Assembly: GCF_001667275.1 (NCBI RefSeq)
Contig: NZ_LZHV01000038.1
Location: forward strand, 1 to 36,613
Reading direction: 5' to 3'
Length of the DNA stretch: 36,613 nt
Source: Mycobacterium sp. ACS4054
GTDB lineage: Bacteria > Actinomycetota > Actinomycetes > Mycobacteriales > Mycobacteriaceae
This document shows positions 17,293-27,182 of the stretch, in pieces; the stretch's first letter is position 1; every line of letters starts with the position of its first letter. A program made the position numbers and the translations under genes. Under the pieces are notes generated by a model. That model was not told where the DNA came from and ran no database searches. It saw only the letters and a list, made by a program, of their open reading frames with translations.

Positions 17293-18516
17293 TCAGACGA
17301 TATGGACCTTGGGCGAGTACAGGATCCAGCGCCCGCCCTTTTCGTGGAAGGCTTGTTCCTTCGCCATGATCTCGTCGGCGTGGTTCCACGCGAACAGCAG
17401 CGCGTAGTCCGGGTAGGGGTGGGAGAAGACTTCCGGCGGGCATACCGGAACCTTTGAGCCGGGTGTCAGCCGGCCCTGCTTCTCCGGGGTCGAATCGCAC
17501 ACCATCGGAAGCAGTTCCGAGTCGATGTGGCAAAAGTTCATGACCGTGGCGCTGCGCGACGTGGCGCCGTACCCGACGACTCGCCGGCCGTCGGACCGTA
17601 GATCGCGCAGCAGGGTCACCAGGTCCGTGCGGATGCGGTTGATGTCCTCGGAGAATTGGACGAACGTCGCCTCCTCGGCGATCCCGTCGGCCTTTTCCTG
17701 GGCCAGGAATTCCGCCACGGCGGGGCTGGGCTGCCGGCTGCCCGCGCGGGCGACGGTGTAGCGGATGGAACCGCCGTGCAAGGGGAGGTGTTCGACGTCG
17801 ACCAATTCCAGGCCGAAGCGCGCCGCCAACGCCTGCACCGAGCGGACGGAGAACAGATAGAAATGCTCGTCGTAGATCTGGTCGAAGTAGACGCACCGCA
17901 GGATGTCGGCGAGGTAGCGGTCCTCGAACACGAACAGCCCGTCCGGCGCCAGCAGCAGCTCCGCCCCGCGGAAGATCGAGTCCAGGTACGAGATGTGACT
18001 GATCGTGTTCGCCGAAAAGATCAGGCTTGCCGGGCCCTCCTTTTCGCGGATGTCGGCCGCTGTCGACTCGTCGAAGAAATCCGTGCGGACCCGCGCGCCG
18101 TGCGCGCGGGCCACCTCGCCCGCCCCGGCGGCCGGGTCCACGCCCAGGTGCCGCACCCCGGCGTCGCTGAGGGTATTCAGCATGACGCCGTCGTTGCTGC
18201 CGATTTCGACGACGAACCGGTTCTCATCGTCGGGGACCGTGCTGATGATCCACCTGGCCACGTCCTCGAAATGCTTGCGGATCACCGCGGATCCCGACGC
18301 GCGATACGGGTAGTCCGCGCGGAACATCTGGCTGGGCGGAACCTCGTCTAGTTGCTGCACCATCGTGCACGACGTGCAGAGGCCCACCACGAGCCGAAAA
18401 AACGGCACCTTGGCGGTCTCATCGGGTTTCACGAAGGCATTCGAGACTGGCTGGCGTCCGAGGTCGAGTACCTCACGAAGATCACCGCCGCAGACGCGGC
18501 AACTACGCTGAGTCAA
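17293..18516 (-). CDS. NDP-deoxysugar C-methyltransferase (NovU/TylCIII/TcaB9 type)
   Basis: A 407-residue protein with the three-part layout of sugar C-methyltransferases. First comes an N-terminal zinc-binding domain (Cys6, Cys9, Cys47, Cys50), then a SAM domain with VVEIGSNDGVML (about residues 102-113), then a C-terminal domain with VVGYGATSRSATVM. The catalytic YxEH signature is YDEH at residues 215-218, followed by HGGSIR. In the family this enzyme adds a methyl branch at C-3 of a 4-keto NDP-hexose. A branched-chain sugar is therefore predicted for this locus. The start is TTG 18516, chosen because AGGGGGAAG sits just upstream. It is the last gene of the minus-strand run mmpS-mmpL-mmpL-glycosyltransferase-C-methyltransferase, but a 208-nt gap before it could hold its own promoter. 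Confidence 0.9.
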   Translation of the reverse strand: MTQRSCRVCGGDLREVLDLGRQPVSNAFVKPDETAKVPFFRLVVGLCTSCTMVQQLDEVPPSQMFRADYPYRASGSAVIRKHFEDVARWIISTVPDDENRFVVEIGSNDGVMLNTLSDAGVRHLGVDPAAGAGEVARAHGARVRTDFFDESTAADIREKEGPASLIFSANTISHISYLDSIFRGAELLLAPDGLFVFEDRYLADILRCVYFDQIYDEHFYLFSVRSVQALAARFGLELVDVEHLPLHGGSIRYTVARAGSRQPSPAVAEFLAQEKADGIAEEATFVQFSEDINRIRTDLVTLLRDLRSDGRRVVGYGATSRSATVMNFCHIDSELLPMVCDSTPEKQGRLTPGSKVPVCPPEVFSHPYPDYALLFAWNHADEIMAKEQAFHEKGGRWILYSPKVHIV

Positions 18517-18582
18517 TACTTCCCCCTCACACTGTCAGGCCCACTCGCATCCGAGAACCCCGGACCAGTACTTAGGTTCATG

Positions 18583-18588
18583 AGCCTA
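18583..18588 (-). promoter_or_regulatory. Candidate -10 element for the C-methyltransferase gene
   Basis: On the minus strand this reads TAGGCT (TANNNT) within CTAGGCTCA, the same string found before the TylF-type gene at 12933. It would give a leader of about 60 nt. Position and shared sequence are the only evidence. Confidence 0.33.
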
Positions 18589-18724
18589 GCCCCCAAGTTA
18601 TGCCGTTAGCACCCTTCCGAGGTTTCCAGGAAGCCATTCTGTCAACGTTTGCCGAATCTGTACCCTGTTTCGCCAGTTGAAACCCAATCGGTCGATCGGG
18701 GAAATCAACGGCGGGCGGCGCGCC

Positions 18725-19996
18725 TTAACGCGGCTGGCGCCCGGCCATGGCTTCGAAGAGGTCGGCGGCCATGGCGGCACTTTCGCTGGGCTTGGTCATC
18801 CGGGTGGCGATCTCGCGGGCCCGGGTGGCGTAGGACGGGGTGAGGGTTTGTCGCAGGTCCGCCACCAGGGATTTGCTGGTGGTCTTCGAAAAGCGCCGGG
18901 CGGTACCGACTTCCAGTCGCTTGACCTGAGCCCCCCAGTAGGGCTGATCCGCCGAGCTCCAGAGGATCAACGTCGGTACTCCGGCGCGCAGGCTGGCGGC
19001 CGTGGTGCCCGACCCGCCGTGGTGGACGACCGCGCGGCAGGCGGGAAAGACCGCCGCGTAATTGACGGGCCCGACCACCTTGACGTGGTCGAAGTGGCCG
19101 ACCTCGCTGAAATCCGACCCGCCGGCGCAGATCAGGGCGCGTTCGCCCAATTGCGTGCAGGCGGTGCTGATCATCTCGACCATTTCGGTGGGGGATTCGA
19201 CCGGGATGCTGCCGCTGGCGAAGCAAATCGGCGGTGTTCCCGCGGCTATCCACGAGGCGACCTCGTCGTCGGTGTCGGTCGTCATCTCCATGGTCAGGGC
19301 GCCGACAAAGGGCCGCCGGCCGTCCCACTTCGACCATTCGGCCGCCAGCCCGGGAAAGCACACGTCGTCGTAGCCCTGGATTTCCAGGGATCGGCGTTCG
19401 GCGATCCGGCGGGGCGCCGGACGGGTCGCCCGCGGCAGGCCCAATTCGCGACGCTGCGCGTTCTCGACGTCCTTCGTCGAGCGCCAGAACAGCCAATCGA
19501 CCAGCGTCATCGTCGAGCGGACCACGGGCGCCGGAATGGTCGGCACGAGCTGCCCGTTGGGCCGCATGGGGAAGTGGTGCATGGTGGCGAACGGAATGTC
19601 GTAGTACTCAGCAACATTCGCCGCTGCCTGCTCGAAATTGAGGCCGCTGGAAAGCATGTCGGCACCGTCGGCCAGCGGCAGCAGCGCGCCGTTGATGTCG
19701 TCCCAATAGCGGATGATCGGGTCCCAGACCTTGAGCACCAGCCTGATCGGATCGCGGATCTTCCACGCGTTGCGGAAGAAATCCGTCCACATGTTGCGCA
19801 GAAACTGCTCGTCGAGGAAGTCATGCACTTCCGGGCCGTAGGGGACCGCCGTCAGCCCGGCGGTCTCGGCGAAGTCGACGAGTTCGGGGGGGACCCCCAG
19901 GCGCACCTCGTGCCCCCTGCGGACCAGCTCCCGGCCGACCGCCACCGAAGGCTCGACATCGCCGCGAGTTCCGTAGCAGGCCAGGGCAAACTTCAT
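18725..19996 (-). CDS. GT1-family glycosyltransferase (GPL type, GtfA/RtfA/GtfB-like), copy 2
   Basis: A 423-residue GT-B enzyme, paralogue of the gene at 13892. It begins MKFALACYGTRGDVEPSV and has the NDP-sugar loop VVHHGGSGTTAASLRAG. By family it transfers a (deoxy)sugar to a lipopeptide hydroxyl. The acceptor-domain region 55-115 differs strongly from copy 1 (for example VHDFLDEQFLRNMWTD in place of TQLWLDVYRNFWTS), while PLADGAD, AANVAEYYDIP and HHFPMRPNGQL are shared. The end of the sugar-donor loop reads LILWSSADQPYWGAQ here and LILSMDVNQTLWGGQ in copy 1, so donor choice may differ too. It is 115 nt downstream of mmpL4b on the same strand, with its own promoter-like block in the gap. 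The start is ATG 19996. Confidence 0.92.
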   Translation of the reverse strand: MKFALACYGTRGDVEPSVAVGRELVRRGHEVRLGVPPELVDFAETAGLTAVPYGPEVHDFLDEQFLRNMWTDFFRNAWKIRDPIRLVLKVWDPIIRYWDDINGALLPLADGADMLSSGLNFEQAAANVAEYYDIPFATMHHFPMRPNGQLVPTIPAPVVRSTMTLVDWLFWRSTKDVENAQRRELGLPRATRPAPRRIAERRSLEIQGYDDVCFPGLAAEWSKWDGRRPFVGALTMEMTTDTDDEVASWIAAGTPPICFASGSIPVESPTEMVEMISTACTQLGERALICAGGSDFSEVGHFDHVKVVGPVNYAAVFPACRAVVHHGGSGTTAASLRAGVPTLILWSSADQPYWGAQVKRLEVGTARRFSKTTSKSLVADLRQTLTPSYATRAREIATRMTKPSESAAMAADLFEAMAGRQPR

Positions 19997-20040
19997 TGCG
20001 GTCCTAGGTTCGGTCGTCCAGATCGACTTGCAGGTATATC

Positions 20041-20075
20041 GGTCATTATCGCTGGATCACCGGTGCCGGTTGCGG
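20041..20075 (-). promoter_or_regulatory. Promoter region of the second glycosyltransferase, shared with its paralogue
   Basis: Read on the minus strand, this block matches 13806-13840 at 30 of 35 positions and carries GATAAT (20050-20045) as a near-consensus -10, 48 nt before the ATG at 19996. It suggests that the glycosyltransferase can be transcribed apart from the mmpS-mmpL genes. Confidence 0.55.
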
Positions 20076-20111
20076 TTTTGGCGGCGGCCGGGGCGGGCGG
20101 GCGACACCCGC

Positions 20112-23030
20112 CTAGTGGGTCGGCCTCGAGACCGGGATCTCCGCCGTGGGCGCTTCGTCGAAGTCGGATTCACGGTGCAGCAGCGAGCGCACCAACGGAC
20201 GCGGCCCCTCGGACCGAAGCATCCGGCTGGCCGGGCGCGGACGCACCACCTGTGGCCACCAGAACCAACGCCCCAGCAGGGCGGCGATGGTGGGTGTCAT
20301 GAACGACCGCACCACCAGGGTGTCGAACAACAGCCCGAGGCCGATGGTGGTACCCACCTGACCGATGATTCGCAGGTCGCTCGCCACCATCGAGGCCATG
20401 GTGAACGCGAACACCAAGCCCGCGTTCGTCACGACCTTGCCGGTGCCGCCCATCGCCCGGATGATGCCCGTCCGGATTCCGCCGCCGATCTCCTCTTTCA
20501 TCCGGGACACCAGCAGCAGGTTGTAGTCAGACCCCACCGCCAACAGGACGATCACCGACATCGGCAGCACCATCCAGTGCAGTTTGACGCCCAGCACGTA
20601 CTGCCAGATGAGCACCGACATGCCGAACGAGGCGCCCAGCGAAACTGCGACCGTGCCGACAATCACCAAGGCGGCCACGAAACTTCGCGTGATGATGAGC
20701 ATGATGATGAAGATCAGGCAGAGCGCACCCACCCCCGCGATGAACAGGTCGTATTGGGATCCGTCCCGGAAATCCTTGAAGGTCGACGCCGTCCCGGCGA
20801 TGTAGATCTTGGCGCTCTCCAGCGGGGTCGTCTTGAGCGCCTCCTCGGCCGCCGTGCGGATCTGGTTTATCCGCCCCACGCCCTCCGGCGTGGCGGGGTC
20901 GCCCCGGTGCGAAATGATGAACCGCGCCGCCTTCCCGTCCGGGGACAAGAAGTTGGCCATCGCCTTCTTGAAGTCGGCGTTGTTGAAGATCTCGGGCGGC
21001 AGATAGAAGGAATCGTCGTTCTTGGCCGCGTCGAACGCCTCGCCCATGGCCATGGCGTCCTTGCTGTTACTGGTCATCTGCCCGATGACGCCCGACATGG
21101 TGCTGTAGTTGGTCAGCAGCATCGCCTTCATGTCCTCGGCCATGGCGATCATCGGCGGATATTGCGCGAGCAGCTCCGGCATGATCCGGTCCATGTGGTC
21201 GAGGTCGACGAGGAGATCCTTGAGTTTGTCGCTCAAAATGTCTACGCCGTCAAAGGTTTCGAAGATGGCGCGCAGCGACCAACAGATCGGGATGTCGTAG
21301 CAGTGCCGCTCCCAGTAGAAGTAGCTGCGGATGGGCCGGAAGAAATCCTCGAAATTCGCCATGTCGTCGCGCAACTCGTTGACGATGACCGTCATCTCGT
21401 GGGTCTTCATGATCGAGTCATGCGTGATGCCGGTGAGTTTCTTCTGCAATTCGTACAGCCGCTTCATCGTCGCGATCTGCTGGCCGATCAGATCGGCTTG
21501 CGCGAGCATGTCTTTCGTGCGGGCCTGGACGTATCTGATGTCCTGACTCATCATCGCGTTCTGCATGCTCAGCAGGAACGGGATCGAGGTGTGCTGGATC
21601 GGCGTCCCCTCGGGGCGGGTGATGCCCTGCACGCGCGAGATCCCCTTGACGTTGAAAATGCCCTTCGCAAGGCGGTGCAGCACAAGGAAATCCGAGGGAT
21701 TACGCATGTCGTGGTCGGCTTCGATCATGAGGATCTCCGGCATCATCCGCGACTGGGAGAAGTGGCGGTCGGCGGCCGCATAGCCGACGTTTGCCGGGAT
21801 GTCGCGGGGGATGTACAGCCGGTCGTTGTAGCTCGTCTTGTAGCCGGGCAGCGTGACCAGACCGACCAACGCGATGGCGATGGTCGCGACGAGGATGGGC
21901 AGGGGCCACCGGACGATCGCGGTGCCGATCCGGCGCCACCGGCCGAAGCCGATCTGGCGCGTCGGGTCGAAGAGGCCGAAGCCGCTGCCGAGCGTCAGCA
22001 CCGCCGGCACCAGCGTCAGCGCGATCACGACCGAAGCGAACATGCCCACCGCACAAGGCACACCGATGGTCTGGAAGATGGGCATCCGCGTGAAACTCAG
22101 GCACAGCATCGCGCCGGCGATCGTCAAACCGGACCCCAAGACGACCGGGGCCACCCCCTGATAGGTGGTGTAGAACGCGGTCTCCCGGTCATCGCCGGCC
22201 TGACGCGCCTCCTGGTAGCGGCCGAAGAAGAAGATTCCGTAGTCCGTGCCGGCGGCCATCGCGAGCGCCACCAACAGGTTGATGGCGAACGTGGACAGCT
22301 GAACCAGGCCGTTGTCCCCGAGGAAGGCGATGATCCCGCGGGCGGCGAAGACCTCGATCCCGACCGTCAACAGCAACATGATCACGGTCGTGATCGAGCG
22401 GTAGACGAACATCAGGACGGCGAAGATGATGACGGCGCCGATCAGCGTCATCTTCAGGATGGAGCGGTCACCGCTGCTCTGCATGTCCGAAATCAGTGCG
22501 GCCGGGCCGGTGACATAGGCCTTGAGCCCCGGGGGCGGCGGATTCTTCGCGATGATCTGCCGGACCGCGGCGATCGAGTCCTGGCCCAGGGTGGTGCCCT
22601 GATTGCCGGCGAGGTTCAGCTGGACGTAAACGGCCTTGCCGTCCGGGCTTTGCGCGCCCGCCGCGGTGAGCCGATCGCCCCACAGATCCTGCACGTGCTC
22701 GATGTGCTTGGGGTCGGCCTTCAGCTCCCGAACCAAATGGTCGTAATAATCATGGGCCTCGTCACCGAGCTGCGACTGCCCCTCCAGCACAAGCATCGCG
22801 AAGCTGTCCGAGTCCGACTCCTTGAAGTCCCGGCCCATCCGCTGCATGGCCTGCACGGCCGGCGCATCCTGCGGGGCCAGCGGAACGGAATGCTCCCGAC
22901 CGACGGTCTCCAGCCACGGCACGAACAGGGTCACCACCAGCGTCAGGCCCACCCACGCGAGGATGATCGGCACCGCTAGCCGGCGGATCGACCGCGCGAC
23001 AACGGGGCGCCGGGTCCGTTCGGTGGTCAT
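20112..23030 (-). CDS. mmpL4b: MmpL-family RND lipid transporter (MmpL4b-like)
   Basis: A 972-residue inner-membrane transporter of the MmpL group. TM1 is near the N-terminus ([20 protein letters not shown]), a large periplasmic domain follows, then TM2-6, a second periplasmic domain and TM7-12. The proton-relay Asp-Tyr pairs are present in TM4 (GTDYGIFFF, Asp263-Tyr264) and TM10 (GSDYNLLL, Asp835-Tyr836), so it should be active. By family it exports a large cell-wall lipid with proton-motive force; with MmpL4a and MmpS4 the GPL of M. smegmatis and M. abscessus is exported. The second periplasmic domain has two long helical stretches and the conserved [21 protein letters not shown] stretch in part. 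It starts at ATG 23030, 83 nt after mmpL4a. The symbol is by synteny with the GPL locus. Confidence 0.93.
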   Translation of the reverse strand: MTTERTRRPVVARSIRRLAVPIILAWVGLTLVVTLFVPWLETVGREHSVPLAPQDAPAVQAMQRMGRDFKESDSDSFAMLVLEGQSQLGDEAHDYYDHLVRELKADPKHIEHVQDLWGDRLTAAGAQSPDGKAVYVQLNLAGNQGTTLGQDSIAAVRQIIAKNPPPPGLKAYVTGPAALISDMQSSGDRSILKMTLIGAVIIFAVLMFVYRSITTVIMLLLTVGIEVFAARGIIAFLGDNGLVQLSTFAINLLVALAMAAGTDYGIFFFGRYQEARQAGDDRETAFYTTYQGVAPVVLGSGLTIAGAMLCLSFTRMPIFQTIGVPCAVGMFASVVIALTLVPAVLTLGSGFGLFDPTRQIGFGRWRRIGTAIVRWPLPILVATIAIALVGLVTLPGYKTSYNDRLYIPRDIPANVGYAAADRHFSQSRMMPEILMIEADHDMRNPSDFLVLHRLAKGIFNVKGISRVQGITRPEGTPIQHTSIPFLLSMQNAMMSQDIRYVQARTKDMLAQADLIGQQIATMKRLYELQKKLTGITHDSIMKTHEMTVIVNELRDDMANFEDFFRPIRSYFYWERHCYDIPICWSLRAIFETFDGVDILSDKLKDLLVDLDHMDRIMPELLAQYPPMIAMAEDMKAMLLTNYSTMSGVIGQMTSNSKDAMAMGEAFDAAKNDDSFYLPPEIFNNADFKKAMANFLSPDGKAARFIISHRGDPATPEGVGRINQIRTAAEEALKTTPLESAKIYIAGTASTFKDFRDGSQYDLFIAGVGALCLIFIIMLIITRSFVAALVIVGTVAVSLGASFGMSVLIWQYVLGVKLHWMVLPMSVIVLLAVGSDYNLLLVSRMKEEIGGGIRTGIIRAMGGTGKVVTNAGLVFAFTMASMVASDLRIIGQVGTTIGLGLLFDTLVVRSFMTPTIAALLGRWFWWPQVVRPRPASRMLRSEGPRPLVRSLLHRESDFDEAPTAEIPVSRPTH

Positions 23031-23113
23031 GCGGACCCCAAGCGGCTGCTGCTGTCCTGTGTCACGATGTTCCCCACGATTGCGCCGTCCCGTTACTCAA
23101 CTGGACCCGCCGC

Positions 23114-26005
23114 TCAGAGCGGCTGCTTCAGCAACAGGGAACGAACCAATGGGCGGGGCCCGGTCGGCCGCAGCATGGAGCTGGCCGGGCGGGGACGCAC
23201 CTGTTGCGGCCACCAGAACCAGCGTCCCAGCAACGCGGCGACCGACGGCGTCATGAACGCGCGGACGATCAGCGTGTCGAACAGGAGGCCCATACCGATG
23301 GTGGTACCGACCTGGCCGATGCTGCGCAGGTCGCTCGCCACCATCGAGGCCATGGTGAACGCGAACACCAAGCCCGCGTTGGTCACGACCTTTCCGGTAC
23401 CGGCCATCGCGCGAATGATGCCCGTGTTGATGCCGGCGGCGATCTCCTCCTTCATTCGTGAGACGAGAAGCAGGTTGTAGTCAGACCCGACCGCTAGCAG
23501 CACGATCACCGAGGTGGATAGCACGGTCCAGTGCAACGGGATGTGCAGAATGTCCTGCCAGACGAGCACCGCCAGACCGAATGAGGCTCCCAGCGAAAGC
23601 AATACCGTGCCGACGATGACCATGGCGGCGATGAAACTTCGCGTCATGATCAGCATGATGATGAAGATCAGGCAGAGGGCGGAGACCCCGGCGATCAGCA
23701 GGTCGAATTTCGACCCGTCCACCAAGTCCTTGGTGATCGATGCGGTGCCGGTGAGGTAGATCTTCGAATTCTCCAGCGGCGTGCCCTTGAGCGACTCCTC
23801 GGCCGCCGTCTTGATCGCTTCCACCCGCGACAGCCCCTCGGGCGTCGCCGGGTCACCGCGTTGCGAGATGAGCAGGCGAACGTCCTTGCCGTCCGGTGAC
23901 AGGAACACGCTCATGATCCGCTTGAAGGCGTCCGAGCCGTTGATGATGCCCGGCGGCAGGTAGAAGGAGTCGTCGTTGCGGGACGCGTCGAATGCCTGCC
24001 CCATGGCGCTGGGGTCCTTCGCGCTCGAATCCATCTGTCCCATCACGCCGGACATGGTGCTGTGCATGGTCAGCATCATCGTGCGCATGCTCTGCATGGT
24101 CTCGATCATCGGCGGGATCTGCATCACCAGTTGCGGTAGCAGCGCGTCGAGCTGATCGAGGTTTCCGACCAGATCGCGCAACTTGTCGTTGACCTCGTCA
24201 ACGCCGTCGATCGCGTCGAAGATGGATCGGAACGAGAAGCAGATCGGGATGTCGTAGCAGTGCCGCTCCCAGTAGAAGTAGCTGCGGACCGGCCGGAAGA
24301 AGTCCTCGAAATCCGAGATGTGGTCGCGCAATTCGCTTGTGATTTCCTGCATTTCGTGCGTCTTGCCGACCATCTGGTGAGTCGTGGCGACCAGCTCGCG
24401 CATCAGGTCCAGCATGTGTTGCATGACGGCGATCATCTTGCCCATCTCGTTGGCCTGCTTGAGCATGTCGTCCATGCGGTCCTTCTGGAACGCCATGTTC
24501 TGCAGCTGGCTGGCCTGGCCCATGCTGACGATCCACGGGATCGTCGTGTGCTGAAGCGGTACCCCCTCGGGGCGGGTGACGGTCTGCACCGTCGCGATAC
24601 CCGGGACCGCGAGCACGCCCTTGGCGAGCTTGTTGATCACCAGCATGTCTGCCGGGTTGCGCAGATCGTGATCCGTCTCCACCAAGAGGATCTCGGGCAT
24701 CGCCATCCGCGACCCGGGGAAGTGCCGCTCGGCGGCCGCGAATCCCACGTTCGCGGGAATGCTTGCGGGAATGAACTTTTGGTCGTCGTAGCTGGGCCGG
24801 TAGTTCGGCAGCGTCAGCAACCCGATGAGCGCGACGGCCATCGTCGCGATGAGAATGGGCGCGGGCCACCGGACGATGGCCGTGCCGATCCGGCGCCACC
24901 GGTGCACCGTGATCGCCCGCTTGGGCTCGAACAGCCCGAAACGGGCGCCGGCGGCGATCAGCGCCGGCCCCAGCGTCAACGCGACGAGTACGGCGATCGA
25001 GATGCCGACGGCGCAGGGGATGCCCAGGGGCTGGAAATACGGCAACCGGGTGAAGCTGAGGCACAGCACGGCCCCGGCGATGGTCAGGCCCGAGGCCAGG
25101 ACGACCTTGGCCACGCTGGCATAGGTGGTGTAGAAGGCCATTTCCCGACTTTCACCGGCCCACCGCGCCTCTTGATATCGGCCGACGAAAAATATTCCGT
25201 AGTCGGTTCCCGTCGCAATCACCGCGGCCACCAATAGGTTGACGGCGAAGGTGGTCAGACCGACGATGCCCAAATGGCCCAGTAATGCGACCATTCCCCG
25301 GGCGATTTGCAATTCCAGCCCGACTATCAGTAGCAGAAGAATTACGGTGACGACCGATCGGTAGACCAGAAGCAGGGTAATGAAGATGACCGCCAGGCTC
25401 ACCAGGGTGACCAGCGCGACGGTCTTCTGCCCGGCGATGTTCATGTCGGCGATGATCGGTGCCGGGCCGGTGACGTAGACCTTGAGCCCCGGCGGCGGGT
25501 CCGCCTGCTGCACGATCTTTCGGATCGCCGCCACGGACTGGTCGCCGGCGCTGCCGCCCTGGATGCCGTTGAGGTTCACCTGCACATAGGCGGCCTTGCC
25601 GTCGGCGCTTTGCGCGGCGCCCCTGGTGAGCGGGTCGCCCCAGAAGTTCTGGACGTGCTGCACGTGCTGGTGATCGGCTTCCAGTTGCTTGACAAGCCGG
25701 TCGTAATACAGGTGCGCATCGTCGCCGAGGGGCTGCTGACCCTCCAACAGGATCATGGCCAGGGCGCCCGTATTGGTTTCCTTGAAATCGGTGCCCAGGC
25801 GTTCCATCGCCTTGAACGACGGCGCACCGATGGGGTTCAGCGGTACGGCGCGCTCCTGTTCGACCTGCTCCAGGGACGGAACGCCGATGCTGATGAGGAC
25901 GGCGATCGCCAGCCACCCCAAAATGATCGGCACGGAGAATCGGCGGATCATCCGTGCGAAGAATGGCGGAGACGTCGGTTCCGTCGCCAAATCCGGGTTA
26001 CTCAT
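23114..26005 (-). CDS. mmpL4a: MmpL-family RND lipid transporter (MmpL4a-like)
   Basis: A 963-residue MmpL transporter, paralogue of the next gene. TM1 is [20 protein letters not shown]; the proton-relay pairs are Asp268-Tyr269 (GTDYGIFF) and Asp842-Tyr843 (GSDYNLLL). The start ATG at 26005 is chosen because it overlaps the mmpS stop as ATGA, a 4-nt overlap typical of coupled translation; 29 further codons are open upstream but lie inside mmpS and look unlike MmpL. The last 65 or so residues (from [15 protein letters not shown] to RPLVRSLL) are nearly the same as in mmpL4b, pointing to a tandem duplication. By family it works with mmpL4b and MmpS to move the lipopeptide across the inner membrane. 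Confidence 0.94.
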   Translation of the reverse strand: MSNPDLATEPTSPPFFARMIRRFSVPIILGWLAIAVLISIGVPSLEQVEQERAVPLNPIGAPSFKAMERLGTDFKETNTGALAMILLEGQQPLGDDAHLYYDRLVKQLEADHQHVQHVQNFWGDPLTRGAAQSADGKAAYVQVNLNGIQGGSAGDQSVAAIRKIVQQADPPPGLKVYVTGPAPIIADMNIAGQKTVALVTLVSLAVIFITLLLVYRSVVTVILLLLIVGLELQIARGMVALLGHLGIVGLTTFAVNLLVAAVIATGTDYGIFFVGRYQEARWAGESREMAFYTTYASVAKVVLASGLTIAGAVLCLSFTRLPYFQPLGIPCAVGISIAVLVALTLGPALIAAGARFGLFEPKRAITVHRWRRIGTAIVRWPAPILIATMAVALIGLLTLPNYRPSYDDQKFIPASIPANVGFAAAERHFPGSRMAMPEILLVETDHDLRNPADMLVINKLAKGVLAVPGIATVQTVTRPEGVPLQHTTIPWIVSMGQASQLQNMAFQKDRMDDMLKQANEMGKMIAVMQHMLDLMRELVATTHQMVGKTHEMQEITSELRDHISDFEDFFRPVRSYFYWERHCYDIPICFSFRSIFDAIDGVDEVNDKLRDLVGNLDQLDALLPQLVMQIPPMIETMQSMRTMMLTMHSTMSGVMGQMDSSAKDPSAMGQAFDASRNDDSFYLPPGIINGSDAFKRIMSVFLSPDGKDVRLLISQRGDPATPEGLSRVEAIKTAAEESLKGTPLENSKIYLTGTASITKDLVDGSKFDLLIAGVSALCLIFIIMLIMTRSFIAAMVIVGTVLLSLGASFGLAVLVWQDILHIPLHWTVLSTSVIVLLAVGSDYNLLLVSRMKEEIAAGINTGIIRAMAGTGKVVTNAGLVFAFTMASMVASDLRSIGQVGTTIGMGLLFDTLIVRAFMTPSVAALLGRWFWWPQQVRPRPASSMLRPTGPRPLVRSLLLKQPL

Positions 26006-26607
26006 GTCGCCGTCAGCACGCAATAGGTGAACGCATTCATCTCGTTCGAGATCTTCTCGGTTTTGACCACACCGTCCACGAGTATACGGCAACCGAGACT
26101 TTCGCTATCTCCCTGTGCCACAACGTTTCCCACGATGGATGGGAGGTTGGTGGCGATGTCGAAGGTCCACGGGAGGGGTATTCCGTTGATGTGCTGCGGC
26201 TCGCCGTTGGCGTCGAAATAGCTGATGTCGGCCGTGGTCCCGGGCGGGCCGAAAACCTCGTATTTCACGTGCTTGGGGTTAAACGGTTTCGTGTCTTGCT
26301 GTCGGGTGTCGGCATAGGACGGGCGCTTTTCCGATCCGAAGATTCCGTGCAGTCGCGAAACGGTCAAACCGCCGGCCGCGACGACCGCCACGATGACCAA
26401 CGGGATCCACGCATGCTTGAGGAATTTCAGAATTGCCGGTTGCTGGCTCCGACGGTTCTCCCGCGCAATGGCCCGCCGTTCGGTGAGGTCGGCCGACGAT
26501 CGGCGACCAAAGGGCAGAAATCGGCGTCGACGAGTAGGCGGTTGGCTAATGTCGCGGCCTTTCGTGATGGCGATATCGGGCCGGGCCCGCACGTCGGGTT
26601 CGACCAC
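26002..26607 (-). CDS. mmpS4: MmpS-family accessory protein (MmpS4-like)
   Basis: A 201-residue protein with an unusually long basic cytoplasmic N-terminus (about 60 residues, with RRRRF and several Arg pairs), one transmembrane helix ([15 protein letters not shown], about residues 68-82) and a periplasmic MmpS domain. That domain shows the family features [24 protein letters not shown] in part, PLPWTFDI and a Cys pair near the C-terminus. MmpS proteins act as adaptors of MmpL transporters. The GTG start at 26607 has AGAAGGGGG about 4-6 nt upstream. A shorter start near the helix, giving the more usual length of about 140 residues, has no ribosome binding site that I can see. It overlaps mmpL4a by 4 nt and is the first gene of the minus-strand run. 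Confidence 0.92.
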   Translation of the reverse strand: MVEPDVRARPDIAITKGRDISQPPTRRRRFLPFGRRSSADLTERRAIARENRRSQQPAILKFLKHAWIPLVIVAVVAAGGLTVSRLHGIFGSEKRPSYADTRQQDTKPFNPKHVKYEVFGPPGTTADISYFDANGEPQHINGIPLPWTFDIATNLPSIVGNVVAQGDSESLGCRILVDGVVKTEKISNEMNAFTYCVLTAT

Positions 26608-26799
26608 CGCACCCCCTTCTACCCCAATCGGACGTCTCTTGCCATATCCGCCGGCCCGGACAAACTGTTACATGGCGATCGCGACGCCAGACTGCGGCAC
26701 ATCGAACGCGGTGTACGTCGCAGCCTAGTCGTTCTTCGGTACCTCGTTCGAGCCCTGCCCCCCGGCGGCCGTGACCAGTGTCTTCATGAGTAAACCACG

Positions 26800-26845
26800 A
26801 CGATCGTCTCCGTATCGGGCCTTCGACAAGGAGATACGGGATCGT
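26800..26845. other. Long three-part hairpin in the control region
   Basis: Three nested stems: ACGATC (26800-26805) with GATCGT (26840-26845), CCGTATC (26810-26816) with GATACGG (26833-26839), and CCTT (26820-26823) with AAGG (26828-26831), loop CGAC. In total 17 bp pair, with a 4-nt bulge and a 3/1 internal loop. It is 0.2 kb upstream of mmpS. It could be a terminator of a leader, a small RNA or a DNA-binding site. Confidence 0.45.
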
Positions 26846-26856
26846 AATGCATACCG

Positions 26857-26871
26857 CGTGCGTAACGCACG
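26857..26871. promoter_or_regulatory. Perfect 15-bp palindrome, operator candidate
   Basis: CGTGCGT, A, ACGCACG is a perfect inverted repeat with a single central base. Its form suits a dimeric regulator such as a TetR- or MarR-type protein. No regulator gene lies next to it in the window. Confidence 0.4.
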
Positions 26872-27182
26872 TCGGACCGCCGGACCGCATCGTTCGTCCA
26901 CGTGCGCCCGGCGGACCCCCGGGGGCCGGCTTCCGCGGCGCCGCCGGCGTCGCCGCGGGCCCGCCGCGGGGTGATTTTCCCGGCGGCTTCCGGGTCGGTA
27001 GGCTGGGCGGCGACAAGCACCCACAAATGCATCGTCCTCGAAGGCCGAGCCAACCCAATCGCGAGCCGCATCGGTAAGCCATTGTCGCAGCTCACAGCAG
27101 CCAACGGCGGCAGCTGCGCAGCCTGCACCAGCCCAATATTTAGGCAGCGTTAAGAGCCTGGCAGGTAGCACTGGGAACTTTG

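Noticed and set aside
26658..26664. TTTGTCC on the minus strand 50 nt before mmpS, also found on the + strand at 27179-27185 before mbtH
   Set aside because: Only 7 bases agree and the distances to the start codons differ, so chance is a sufficient explanation.
26916..27000. GC-rich palindromes followed by GATTTTC, a possible intrinsic terminator
   Set aside because: The stems are made of overlapping GC runs expected in this composition, the T-run is only four bases, and no gene ends nearby.
26725..27171. A 148-codon minus-strand frame in the mmpS/mbtH control region
   Set aside because: It has a run of Arg residues and low complexity coming from the GC-rich stretch, no family resemblance, and it reads through the hairpin and palindrome.
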